Below, in pieces: positions 55,021 to 63,845 of a DNA stretch of 64,000 nucleotides. The number at the start of each line of letters is the position of its first letter. The first letter of the stretch is position 1. The notes beneath the pieces were generated by a model. That model did not search any database, was not told the DNA's origin, and saw only the letters and a program-made list of their open reading frames with translations. Origin of the DNA: CAYRGG01 sp964423745. GTDB lineage: Bacteria; Pseudomonadota; Gammaproteobacteria; Competibacterales; Competibacteraceae. Position numbers and translations under genes: made by a program. The DNA is taken from NCBI GenBank assembly GCA_964423745.1, contig CAYRGG010000003.1, positions 56,580 through 120,579 of the forward strand, read 5' to 3'.

Positions 55021-55322
55021 CCACGGTCGGAACCACCAAAATAGCTGTAGCCGGTCTGGTAACAGTTAATCCTTATTCTACTATCAATCAAGGTAATGAT
55101 GTTGTGGCCAATACCTAATAGATAAGATGAATTTAGAGTATATATAACTTAAACCAAAATGATAAACAACTGTAGTGTACATAAAAAACTTTTTAACTGT
55201 TTCGATAGGTTTTCAAATCATTATTTGTATTTGACGCTAAGCTGTGCAGTCGGATTTGTTCATTCTTTAAACAAGGAAATAATATTTAGCTTTTGTTTAT
55301 TTCAAAGACTGGAGTAGGGTAC
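55021..55322. other. Intergenic region upstream of the UXS-GT2-GtrA operon
   Basis: About 300 bp, AT-rich, without a gene. It presumably holds the promoter of the four-gene operon that follows. GGAGTAGGG at 55311-55319 is the ribosome site for the first gene. No clear sigma-70 boxes could be fixed. Confidence 0.4.
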
Positions 55323-56276
55323 ATGCAAGAAATACTCGTGACAGGTGGTTCTGGTTTTCTTGGATCGCATCTTTGCGAAGCCCTGTTGCGTCGGGGATAT
55401 CAAGTATTATGTATTGATAACCTTTTTACAGGAAGCAAACGCAATATTAGGCATTTATGGGACAATGAAAACTTTGAGTTTCAACGCCACGATGTCACTT
55501 TTCCACTCTATGTTGAGGTGAGTCAGATCTATAACCTAGCTTGTCCCGCAAGCCCCATACACTATCAACACGACCCTGTACAGACTGTCAAGACATCTGT
55601 ACACGGTGCAATAAATATGCTTGGTCTGGCAAAGAGAATCCGGGCTAGAATTTTTCAAGCCTCGACCAGTGAGGTCTATGGGGACCCAATGGTCCATCCT
55701 CAGCCAGAATCTTACTGGGGTAACGTTAATCCAATCGGTCCACGCTCTTGTTACGACGAAGGTAAACGGTGTGCGGAGACATTGTTCTACAACTATCATC
55801 GTCAGCATGGACTTGATATACGAGTCGGGCGAATATTCAATACTTACGGTCCGCGGATGCATCCAAATGATGGAAGGGTTGTATCAAATTTTATTTTACA
55901 GGCTTTGAAAGGAGAGGATATTTCTATTTATGGAGATGGATCGCAAACACGTTCATTCTGTTATGTAGAAGATCTTATCTCCGTTATTATTAAAATGATG
56001 GAAAGCGACCACTGTGGACCAGGACCAATCAACATTGGCAACCCCAAGGAAATCACAATCGTAGATTTAGCTAACTTAATCATTGATCTGATTGGTTCTA
56101 GCTCCAAAATTGTCAACCATCCACTGCCCTATGATGATCCCGTAAGGCGCCGACCGGACATTTCTAACGCAAAAGAGCTATTCGATTGGGAGCCTAGCAC
56201 TTCGCTGGAGATTGGTCTCAAAGCAACCATCACCTTCTTTGAAGAAGTGTTAAAAAACGATGAGGGGTGTTTATGA
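55323..56276 (+). CDS. UDP-glucuronate decarboxylase (UDP-xylose synthase)
   Basis: A 317-residue short-chain dehydrogenase/reductase with the NAD motif TGGSGFLGSH (residues 7-16), the UXS hallmark YNLACPASPIHYQHDPVQTVKT and catalytic Tyr144/Lys148 in SCYDEGKR. UXS converts UDP-glucuronate to UDP-xylose. The start at 55323 has a good ribosome site 4-11 bp upstream. It heads a tightly packed operon (UXS, GT2, GtrA, small membrane protein). This implies xylose in the polymer and shares UDP-glucuronate with the GumK-like enzyme. Confidence 0.93.
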   Translation: MQEILVTGGSGFLGSHLCEALLRRGYQVLCIDNLFTGSKRNIRHLWDNENFEFQRHDVTFPLYVEVSQIYNLACPASPIHYQHDPVQTVKTSVHGAINMLGLAKRIRARIFQASTSEVYGDPMVHPQPESYWGNVNPIGPRSCYDEGKRCAETLFYNYHRQHGLDIRVGRIFNTYGPRMHPNDGRVVSNFILQALKGEDISIYGDGSQTRSFCYVEDLISVIIKMMESDHCGPGPINIGNPKEITIVDLANLIIDLIGSSSKIVNHPLPYDDPVRRRPDISNAKELFDWEPSTSLEIGLKATITFFEEVLKNDEGCL

Positions 56277-57259
56277 ATCAAAGGCTTGCTGTCGTTACAC
56301 CTATCTATGAAGACCATGCAGCGTCACTTAGGTTGTTTCAGGAATTAAAACATACTCTTAAAGAAAACTTTCTAATAGTAGCGGTTGACGACGGATCAAT
56401 TAAAGAACCGGTTAAGCCAGAATGGCTTCAAAGTGGACGGGTTGAAGGGTGCGTGGTCAAGCTAGTTCGCAACATGGGACACCAGCGTGCCATTGCTGTA
56501 GGCTTGAATTATATAGCTGAATATCATAATCCGGCGATAGTTGTTGTTATGGATGCCGACGGCGAAGATGCACCTGCCTCGATCAAAGCGCTTGTAGATC
56601 GGCTCGATAGAGAAGCTGTCGACGTGGTAGTGGCACAGCGAAAAAGCCGTATAGAGACAGCGACATTTAAAGCGTTTTACAAAATCTACGCAATGATGTT
56701 TGTAATGCTTACCGGGCGGGGCATAAGTTTTGGTAACTTTATGGCCATAAAGGGTACTATTTTGAAGCGTTTAGTATCGATGCCAGAGCTTTGGATTCAT
56801 CTGGCGGGTTGTGTCCTTGCCTCGAAAGTTCGTATTGCTTATGAGCCCATCGATCGAGGCGCTAGGTATGCCGGACAAAGCAAGATGAATTTCATTAGTC
56901 TGGCGCTACACGGGTTTCGGGGACTCATGGTTTTTGCCGAGGATGTATTGGTGCGGGTAGGTGTCTTTTGCACTTTGCTTGCGGTTTCTTCATTGGCTGC
57001 CATTCTCCTTGCCATTGTCCTTAAGTTGGTAGGCTTTGCAACGCCAGGTTGGTTTTCAATCGCGGTTGGCGTTCTAATTCTCATATTTCTGCAGACCGGT
57101 GCGCTTACCCTAATGACTCTTATGCTAACTGGAACATTGAAGGGAGTTTTGATGCCACAAATTAACTATAAGTTGTTCATCGAACGAGTCATTAATGTTT
57201 CAAAAACTTCTAGACAACTATCCAAAGTCTCAAGAGAACCGTTAACTGAATTCGAGTGA
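56273..57259 (+). CDS. GT2 polyprenyl-phosphate glycosyltransferase (DPM1/GtrB/ArnC-like)
   Basis: A 328-residue protein: cytoplasmic GT2 domain (LAVVTPIYEDHAASL, VDDGS, the DxD-containing VVMDADGEDAP) followed by two C-terminal helices (VGVFCTLLAVSSLAAILLAIV and a second near 57040-57130). Enzymes of this form load a sugar on undecaprenyl phosphate for periplasmic use. The ATG overlaps the UXS stop (ATGA) and its stop overlaps GtrA. A gtrB-like/gtrA pair plus a GT-C enzyme is the usual three-part side-chain modification system, so xylosyl- or other glycosyl-P-undecaprenol is a reasonable product. Confidence 0.9.
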   Translation: MNQRLAVVTPIYEDHAASLRLFQELKHTLKENFLIVAVDDGSIKEPVKPEWLQSGRVEGCVVKLVRNMGHQRAIAVGLNYIAEYHNPAIVVVMDADGEDAPASIKALVDRLDREAVDVVVAQRKSRIETATFKAFYKIYAMMFVMLTGRGISFGNFMAIKGTILKRLVSMPELWIHLAGCVLASKVRIAYEPIDRGARYAGQSKMNFISLALHGFRGLMVFAEDVLVRVGVFCTLLAVSSLAAILLAIVLKLVGFATPGWFSIAVGVLILIFLQTGALTLMTLMLTGTLKGVLMPQINYKLFIERVINVSKTSRQLSKVSREPLTEFE

Positions 57260-57654
57260 AAGATCATCAAACAATGATAAATAAGGAGTTTACTCGATAT
57301 GTAGTAAATGGACTATTTGCGACTGTCGTACATTTTATTGTGTTTCAGTTTTCCTTTGTTGTTATAGGTATTCAGTCGGCCGGTTTATCGAACATGTTTG
57401 GTGCAATTTTTGGAATTGCAAGCTCTTTTCTTGGGAGTAAATACTTTGTCTTTCCTCATTGTAGCGGACGATGGGAACATGAACTGACTAAGTTTATATT
57501 GTTATATTCAACAGTTGCGGTATCCCATGGAGCAATTTTATTTGCTTGGACAGATGTGGGAAAACTAGATCCGATGGCAGGGTTTGGTGTGGCTACCATA
57601 TTTCAGTTGATGTGTACGTTTATCGGAAACAAATATCTTGTCTTTAATCAATGA
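57256..57654 (+). CDS. GtrA-family membrane protein
   Basis: The 132-residue protein has four helices and the GtrA pattern: FTRYVVNGLFATVVHFIVFQ at the start and FIGNKYLVFNQ at the end, with the same GSKYFVF motif mid-protein. GtrA proteins are thought to flip undecaprenyl-phosphate-linked single sugars. The GTG start overlaps the preceding GT2 stop by 4 bp (GTGA), supporting a functional pair. Confidence 0.93.
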   Translation: MKDHQTMINKEFTRYVVNGLFATVVHFIVFQFSFVVIGIQSAGLSNMFGAIFGIASSFLGSKYFVFPHCSGRWEHELTKFILLYSTVAVSHGAILFAWTDVGKLDPMAGFGVATIFQLMCTFIGNKYLVFNQ

Positions 57655-58253
57655 AAAATAAGTTATTGTCTCTGGTTAAAATTGTTTTTTTATTTGGCTT
57701 TATTTTCCTTTTTATACATCTAGTTCATTTTCGCTTTTTTCAAGTGAATGTAGTGATGTACAGTACGCTTTACGATGTGTTTGGTGCTTTGCTGCTGTTG
57801 CTCATTGCCATTAAATTCAATTTGGTTGGATTACCGCTTTCGGTATTTGAAATGCTTCAAGCCATATTAATATGTGGTTTACTCGGTTATGTCTTTGCCA
57901 TTTCAATTCCTACCGTCATCGATCGGTCTCTATCCATTTATATTCTCGAAAAACTTCAGCAAAGGGGGGGTGGAATAGAGCTTGATGCATTTGAACAGAT
58001 TTTCAAAGAAGAGTATATGGTCGAACATAGATTAGTAGATGTAAGACTGACCGAACAACAGGAATCGGGAACAATAGAAATCACTGAAGGCTGTGTAAAG
58101 CTAAAGCCGAGAGGTGTAAGAATTGTCAAATTCACGCGATTTTATCGGCAAAATTTTTTACCCAAGCATAGGCTGCTGATGGGCCAAATATCTAATGACT
58201 TAACAGATCCGTTTAGCAAGTCTCTTAAGGACACCGATTACGAATGTGAGTAG
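57651..58253 (+). CDS. Small membrane protein with a cytoplasmic/periplasmic tail, unknown function
   Basis: I do not recognise this 200-residue protein. Three hydrophobic segments (residues about 8-27, 38-58, 64-88) are followed by a soluble region of about 110 residues with a charged, possibly winged-helix-like pattern (LEKLQQRGGGIELDAFEQIF, VRLTEQQESGTIEITEGCVKL). It overlaps gtrA by 4 bp (ATGA), so it belongs to the same operon and probably works with the GT2-GtrA system. Confidence 0.75.
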   Translation: MKNKLLSLVKIVFLFGFIFLFIHLVHFRFFQVNVVMYSTLYDVFGALLLLLIAIKFNLVGLPLSVFEMLQAILICGLLGYVFAISIPTVIDRSLSIYILEKLQQRGGGIELDAFEQIFKEEYMVEHRLVDVRLTEQQESGTIEITEGCVKLKPRGVRIVKFTRFYRQNFLPKHRLLMGQISNDLTDPFSKSLKDTDYECE

Positions 58254-58309
58254 TTAACGTCTATAAATTTATATGGTAATCCTTAAAAAATAATGCTGCT
58301 TACTCTTGT

Positions 58310-58640
58310 GTTGAATACTGCAAATTATAGTGGCAAATAAAGTACCTGATCGCCCCGATATGGTTATCCAATTTTTAAAAAACGACAACGCTTTTCGAAC
58401 GAGTTGCGAGATGCGCTGGCGTAACGTACCATTCAATCGTTCAATGATATGAGTCGGCCCGGAGCATTTGAGGCAAACTTGATGTTAAGCGTAGGTAATC
58501 ACACGACGATATGCCTCTCAGTCATCGATATAGAAGATCGTGTACTGAAGATAGACTGCCGACAGGTGCTGCCAGAACTGGCGAGCGCTGCAAGCGGAGC
58601 GGTCACCACCGATAAGTATTTTAAGAATCCTATTACTTAG
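58310..58640 (-). pseudogene. IS1-family transposase (InsB) remnant
   Basis: Minus-strand frames give HIIERLNGTLRQRISQLVRK followed by ALSFFKKLDNHIGAIRYFIC, the characteristic C-terminal IS1 transposase sequence, and VYLQYTIFYIDD upstream of it. Stops and frameshifts interrupt it, and no complete ends were seen. It separates the UXS operon from the low-GC membrane gene. Confidence 0.8.
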
Positions 58641-58795
58641 AACTAAGAATGCGACTGTGGAAAAACGATAGTCATTTTCAAATTGATCTAGGTTGTTGAT
58701 CCCTCAATTTATAATCAAGGGTTGTTTAGTTTACAGGGTACTTCAACCTTATAGGATTTGACACTTCTTAAAAACTTAAGCTTTGGATCTCTCGA

Positions 58796-60684
58796 ATGAA
58801 AGAAAAAATCAAAGAAATAACATCTATCAATAACATTTTAATATTATTTTTTATTGCATTTTTTTCAATTTTGTTAAGGGATTATTCGTTTGGGTATGCA
58901 AATCATTCTTTTTATATTCCATTTATAGATAAAATTTTAGATCCATCTTTGTTTCAAAATGATTTAATATTTAGTTTTAATTACAATAATACTTTTTTTT
59001 ACTACATTATTGCTTTTTTTAACAAATTTTGGAGCTTAGAGATTATTTTCATTGTTGGATACATCATATTTTCAGTATCTTATGTTTTTGCAGTCTATAA
59101 GTTGAGTTATTTGCTTTTTAAAAATATATATATTTCCTATTTAGCAGTGTTTTTTCTTGTTTTTCCAAAACAATCTATAGGGGGAGGAGATGCAACATTT
59201 TATGGACAGTTTTATTATAATATTATATCAATAACATTTTTATTATACTCAATATACTTTTTTTTAATTAAGAAATATGTGATTTCATATTTAGTATTGG
59301 GCACAGTTTTTCTTTTTCACGCAATTTCCGCAGTTCATGTATTTGGATTATATTTAATATATTTTTTTATTGATATACTTCTTAAGTATAAACTTAATTT
59401 TTTTACTTTTTTAAAAAGCGAATACTGTAAAAAAATAATTTTCTCCTTTATTCTTTTTTTTATTATTATAAGTCCATTATTATTTTTTAAATTTAGTTTT
59501 GAAAACGAAAGCACTAGTTTCTTGAATATTGATCTAAACTGGCTAAAAATTCAAGAGATAAGGTCGTCTCACCATATTTTTCCTTCACACTGGTTTTTAA
59601 ACTTTTTAAAAGCACTGCCTTATATTGTCTTAGCTTTAATATCAATACTGTTTTTTCATCAAAACAAAAGCAACCTTGTTAGTCAATCTAATTTTGAGGT
59701 TCATAGGGATGTAAACATTTTTTTTATTGGTTTTTTGGTGCTCATGCAACTTGGTACAATCTTCACAGAAATATTTCCTCTAAAATTGTTTGTTTTATTT
59801 CAATTTTTTAGATCAACAAATTTTTTAATGATAATTTTCCTAATGTACTCAGCATTTTTTGTTTATAAAGTATCTAAAAATTCTGCCGAGAAAAAATATT
59901 AGTTTCAGGCTTATTTGCAGGAGTTTTCACATCTAATAGTTTGTTTCTCTTAATCTTTATACCGTTAGCACTAAAAGAACTTAGAATAAAAAGAGAACCT
60001 TTGAGAAAATATTTAAATATATTATGTAATTTGGGTTTTACTTTTGGGGTGTTGATTGGACTTTTATTATCTTTGAATTATTTAATAGATGCCAACACAT
60101 TCCCATTAGTTAGCGACCATAATGTTATAGATTTCTTAACGGCATTAGTTTTTGTGTGCAGCTTAATACTATTGCAATTAAATCCATCTTTTAAAATTAA
60201 GATAAAAACAAAAAATCAAGTGCTATCAATTATTTTTTTATTAACATTGCTATTAACAAATCATTTTATGGATTTTCTATCAAAAAATCAAAATACTGAA
60301 GATAAAGCATGGATTGATATGCAATATTGGACTAGGCAAAATATTGGAAAATATGAATCTGTTATTGTCCCTCCTTACAAGCCAGGATTTAGAATCTATT
60401 CTAAAAGATCAATTTATGGTGATTGGAAAGACGGGACACTTGGATTTTTTTCACACATGTATGCCTTTGATTGGTTTAAGAGAATGAATGAAATTGGTGT
60501 TTATAATTCTAAAAAAAGCGACCAAGCAAAAGCATATAATAACTTAACTAAAGAAAAAATACTTTTAATTTCTGATAATTATAATCAACAATTCATTGTT
60601 TTTGAAAATAGTAAACAAATTGATTTTTTAAGTCTTTATAAAAATAGTCATTACACATTGTATAAAATAGGAATTACGCAATGA
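58796..60684 (+). pseudogene. Very AT-rich polytopic membrane protein gene with one frameshift
   Basis: Frames 58796-59902 and about 59880-60684 together encode one protein of about 629 residues. The first ends KNSAEKKY-stop at an A6 run (59892-59898), and a -1 shift there continues as EKKILVSGLFAGVF into the second. It has about ten helices and a soluble C-terminal region with VIVPPYKPGFRIYSKRSIYGDW, which resembles large membrane proteins of polysaccharide loci. Function unknown. Composition is far more AT-rich than anything else here, indicating recent acquisition. The shift could be a real indel, slippage or a sequencing error. Confidence 0.7.
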
Positions 60685-60699
60685 ATGCGTCACGAAGTT

Positions 60700-61295
60700 C
60701 TGGTGGATGTTCAATGTCAACTATTTTTTACATCACTATCCCCCGGCCCCGGCACATCGACCAATCCAGCCCTGAGGTGGTGGAGTTCAAAAAAAAAGCT
60801 GCCGCTACGCCTGGCTGTCATGAAGGCGCTTTACGGACATGAGGCCTCGGCGGCCGAGCCGCTGGCACTGCGCTACGGGTGTGGGGATGAAAGCCGCTTT
60901 GGTCTCAAGACCATCCCGCGACGGCGCATTAACGCCTTTGGAGTCAAGCCGATTGGCCCTCAACAGTGGCTCTTTCAAGCCTACTACCTCTACGGGTTAG
61001 TGGAACCTAGTACGGATGAGCACTTCGTGTGGGAATTCTCCCATTGCGTTTGAGGTGTTCTTACACCCGTTCGCCGCCCGTTATCCCCATGAGCTTCATG
61101 TGTTACAGCTGGATCAGGCCAGCTTTCACCTCACGCGGTCATTGACGTTGCCTGCCAACATTATTTTGCTCTTCCAACCGGCTAAAAGCCCTGAACTCAA
61201 TCCCATCGAACGGCTTTGGCAACACCTCAAGGATCATCTCGCCTGGGGGGTGTTTCCCAATCTCGATGCGCTGCGTCAGGTGCTCGATCAACGAG
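60700..61295 (+). pseudogene. IS630-family transposase remnant (catalytic part)
   Basis: Frames joined by two shifts read YGCGDESRFGLKTIPRRRIN, GVKPIGPQQW, YLYGLVEPSTDEHFVWEFSH, then AFEVFLHPFAARYPHELHVL, LDQASFHLTRSLTLP and the signature FQPAKSPELNPIERLWQHLK. These are the DDE blocks of IS630 transposases. The end joins directly to an IS1634-type fragment at about 61290, so the element is truncated. Confidence 0.85.
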
Positions 61296-61734
61296 CAGTT
61301 TTATCCTCGCCACCAACAATGTCGATGCCAACCTCCTCCCAGACGCCGAGGTCTTGGCGTGTTACAAGGGCCAGCACCGCGTTGAGCCCGGTTTTCGCTT
61401 CCTCAAGGACACCTTGTTCATGGCCTCGACGCTGTATCTGAAGTCCCCTAAACGCATCATGGCCCTGATGCTGGTGATGACCTTGTGTTTGCTGGTCTAC
61501 GCGGCTTTGGAGTATCGTATCCGACAAACCCTTCAACACCACCAGGCAACGTTTCCTAATCAGCAAGGCAAACCGATTCAACATCCCACGGCACGATGGA
61601 TCTTCCAGTATTTCTCTGGCATTCATTTGCTTCAGTTACCTGATCAACACACTCAACTCGTCCTCAACCTGAAAGACTCACATCTCATCGTCCTTCAGCT
61701 CTTAGGACCCCCTTATCAACAACTTTATGCTTGA
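61290..61734 (+). pseudogene. IS1634-family transposase C-terminal fragment
   Basis: The frame SFILATNNVDANLLPDAEVL, YKGQHRVEPGFRFLKDTLFM then YLKSPKRIMALMLVMTLCLL and VYAALEYRIR is the C-terminal part of IS1634 transposases, including the conserved ERGFRFLKD-like block. Its N-terminal two-thirds is missing, replaced by the IS630 remnant. The junction is mid-codon with no stop, producing an artificial hybrid frame. Confidence 0.85.
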
Positions 61735-61739
61735 ATCTT

Positions 61740-61970
61740 TCATAACAGGTGCGGAAAGACGGGTATAACCTCTTGACGCCAACGTTTTAGCGTCCCATGA
61801 TTGATCCCAAGACAAATGACACACCTGGCTTATGTTATAGCTTACCGCGTGGACTCTGAGCGCCAAGGGGGTATGGTGTGGGCTGCGGCGACGGCGCCAC
61901 TCGCCAAACTCGCCTTCCACTGCCGCCAAGGTTAACGGAGGGATGCTTTCATCACTTGTCTCCTGTTAAA
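61740..61970 (-). pseudogene. Helix-turn-helix remnant, family uncertain
   Basis: On the minus strand TPLALRVHAVSYNISQVCHL in one frame continues after a one-base shift as INHGTLKRWRQEVIPVFPHL then stop. This looks like a small HTH protein tied to an insertion sequence. I cannot name the family, and the frame is broken. Confidence 0.4.
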
Positions 61971-62028
61971 TCATGGAGACAGTTAAGCATAGTCCTTTAA
62001 CGTTGAGCTACATCACCGTAAGGACACG

Positions 62029-62835
62029 TTATAGCGACCAATCGGAGAATTCCAAGCCTAAAAAGCGCCTCAATTTCTCAACGTCAGGTGCAAATGCTTC
62101 AGCTAGAATGGCACTCTCGACTGAGGATAATTTTGGCCGCTCAATTGATTTCCTGAGTGGTGCAGTAATCAATCGGAGACCGGACAGCAGATAGCGGTTG
62201 TTTGTTCTACTTGTAAGTACTTGTTCCAATGAAGATCTGCGTTTTTTTTCACTAGACATATGAAAATCCTTTTCAAGGGTACCCGTCTCGTATTTTGGAG
62301 ACAGGTTTAGGAATTTGAAAACATCATTAACGACGTTAACAGTATCTCTGCGTAAGCGCTCTGATTCAATTAGCAATAATTGCTTAACCGAGTAATACTC
62401 TAGAAAAGCCTGAATTTGAAAATAGTATTTGCTTGTTTGAATGTAATTGCTGTCGGGGTTTCTTATAACTTCTGAAAAGGGTCGTGATTCCCTCCCGTGA
62501 GCATAGTTGTGAACATAGTGGGATAGAACCCTGTCTATTGGATCACGAAGCACGTATATTAGTTTGGTTTCCGGTAAAACGGAGTACATCCTAGCAGGAA
62601 CACCAGGAAACATGTGCCGCTTTGTATAGTTGGGAGAGGCTTCGAAAGCTAATTTACCGTTCTTTCTGAACAAAGATTTATACCAATTCAGCCCCTTATT
62701 GAAATCATCGACAGTCTTAAAGAAGTCCGTTTCTTTAGTGGAAGATGGCACCACGTCTGGGTGAGATGCAATATAGCGATATAGGCTTGACGTACCACCC
62801 TTCATTGCCCCGATAATTATAAAATTAGGTAACAT
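62029..62835 (-). CDS. PAPS-dependent sulfotransferase
   Basis: The 268-residue protein has the PAPS 5'-phosphosulfate loop FIIIGAMKGGTSSLYRYIASH (residues 5-25 region), KETDFF, and the 3'-phosphate loop YVLRDPIDRVLSHYVHNYAHG. These fit the heparan-sulfate-type carbohydrate sulfotransferase family. Sulfation of the surface polysaccharide is a reasonable guess. The start MLPNFIIIG at 62835 lies 15 bp beyond the end of an attC-like site, the position expected for a gene in an integron cassette. The open frame continues upstream without a stop through that site into an HNH gene, probably by chance. Confidence 0.88.
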   Translation of the reverse strand: MLPNFIIIGAMKGGTSSLYRYIASHPDVVPSSTKETDFFKTVDDFNKGLNWYKSLFRKNGKLAFEASPNYTKRHMFPGVPARMYSVLPETKLIYVLRDPIDRVLSHYVHNYAHGRESRPFSEVIRNPDSNYIQTSKYYFQIQAFLEYYSVKQLLLIESERLRRDTVNVVNDVFKFLNLSPKYETGTLEKDFHMSSEKKRRSSLEQVLTSRTNNRYLLSGLRLITAPLRKSIERPKLSSVESAILAEAFAPDVEKLRRFLGLEFSDWSL

Positions 62836-62849
62836 TTGAATCTCCGACT

Positions 62850-62969
62850 GGCTAACGCTTTGCTCACCGGCACATACTGCGGAGAGCGTTTTTGTGTGAA
62901 AATGGGGTGCAGCGACAGACACAAAAACGAGCGTAGCAGTATGTGTCCGTGTGCAGCGATTTGTTAGAA
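62850..62969 (-). other. attC-like integron recombination site
   Basis: On the minus strand the 120-bp site begins TTCTAACAAATCGCTGCACA and ends GGTGAGCAAAGCGTTAGCC. The halves are extensively complementary: CGGACACATACTGC pairs with GCAGTATGTGCCG with one extra base, as in the extrahelical bases of folded attC sites, and CTAAC pairs with GTTAG at the ends. The start and end agree with common attC consensus, with deviations in the outer R-box bases. It lies exactly between the HNH gene remnant and the sulfotransferase gene. Confidence 0.8.
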
Positions 62970-63288
62970 GCTGCTCCCTCCCTCCAAAATGCAACTCTCT
63001 ATAGCAATTTGGACAAAGTGCAATAGCATTTTCTATTGTATCTTCCCCATCATAAGCAAGCTGCTGTTTATGATGCACTTCTAAATATGGTGTTTCATTC
63101 TTTGCCCTAATGAGTGGAGCAGGATTATTACAGCGTTCACAAGTCCCATTTGCACGAGACAACAACTCTGCAACAACGTCTGGATTTCTCCGGTACACAG
63201 CAGTCTGAACAGAAACCATTTCAGGATGTTTCTTTGCTGCGCCCAGCCTAACCAGCCGTTTTTCAGCTCCTTCACTGAGATCGTGCAA
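62970..63288 (-). pseudogene. HNH endonuclease, 5'-truncated
   Basis: About 106 residues are readable: YRRNPDVVAELLSRANGTCE, CNNPAPL, PYLEVHHKQQLAYDGEDTIE, NAIALCPNCYRELHFG. This is a complete HNH domain with both CxxC zinc pairs and the catalytic His-His. The N-terminal part is missing or out of frame where an IS5-type fragment begins at about 63300. HNH genes of this type are frequent integron cassettes, which agrees with the attC-like site directly after it. Confidence 0.75.
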
Positions 63289-63303
63289 CTTTTTCTGAAA
63301 AGT

Positions 63304-63845
63304 TTCTCAAATAATCCTCGATCGATCCTCTAAACCGACTAACAGGTTGTTTTTCACCGTGTGCGCCTTTTTTTACCGCTATAGTGTTGCCGTTGGCGCT
63401 CATCCTCTTGAGGCCGCTGGATCGGCCTCTCCGTCCCGTCGATCCCAAAGTCTTGCAGCTCCTCTTGTGCCAGGCGTTGTAGCATCTCTGCCGGCAGGCG
63501 TGAGGGCCCATCACCCCGCTGGCTCAGCGCCTCTTTCAACACGCCACTCAAGCGGTGAATCCACTCATTGGCCTGACCCTGACTAAGCCCGAACAAATGC
63601 CCCAGCACTTCCTGCAGCGGATAGGTCTTGAGGTAGAATAGAATGAACAATAACTTCTGCTCCACCGTCCTTAACACCGCCGGTCGACCCCCTTTTGAGA
63701 CACCTTTGTTCGCTTGCGCCTGCTGGGCATCCCACACTCTCTCGAACATTACCGCCAGCTGCTCAAATTCCTCTTGCTCCAAACTGGTCATCGCCCGTAG
63801 CGTGCTCGCTTTGTCCTTGACGTCATCGTAGGTCAATATTGCCAT
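63304..63845 (-). pseudogene. IS5-type transposase, 3'-truncated
   Basis: The frame MAILTYDDVKDKASTLRAMT through GRPAVLRTVEQKLLFILFYL, a HTH (LGHLFGLSQGQANEWIHRL) and FGIDGTERPIQRPQEDERQR is the first part of an IS5-like (DDE_Tnp_4) transposase. It ends HYSGKKRRTR-stop at an A7 run (about 63370); a -1 shift there gives the expected HYSGKKKAHTVKNNLLV. That second frame is cut about 15 codons later at the HNH junction, so the element is not complete. Confidence 0.75.

Noticed and set aside
61970..62028. A second attC downstream of the sulfotransferase
   Set aside because: TATAACG and CGTTA motifs occur about 40 bp apart but without extended complementarity or the expected size.
63360..63385. 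Classical heptamer programmed -1 frameshift in the IS5-type gene
   Set aside because: The zero-frame reading of the A7 run does not place the standard X-XXY-YYZ heptamer in phase; an indel is as likely, and the second frame is truncated anyway.
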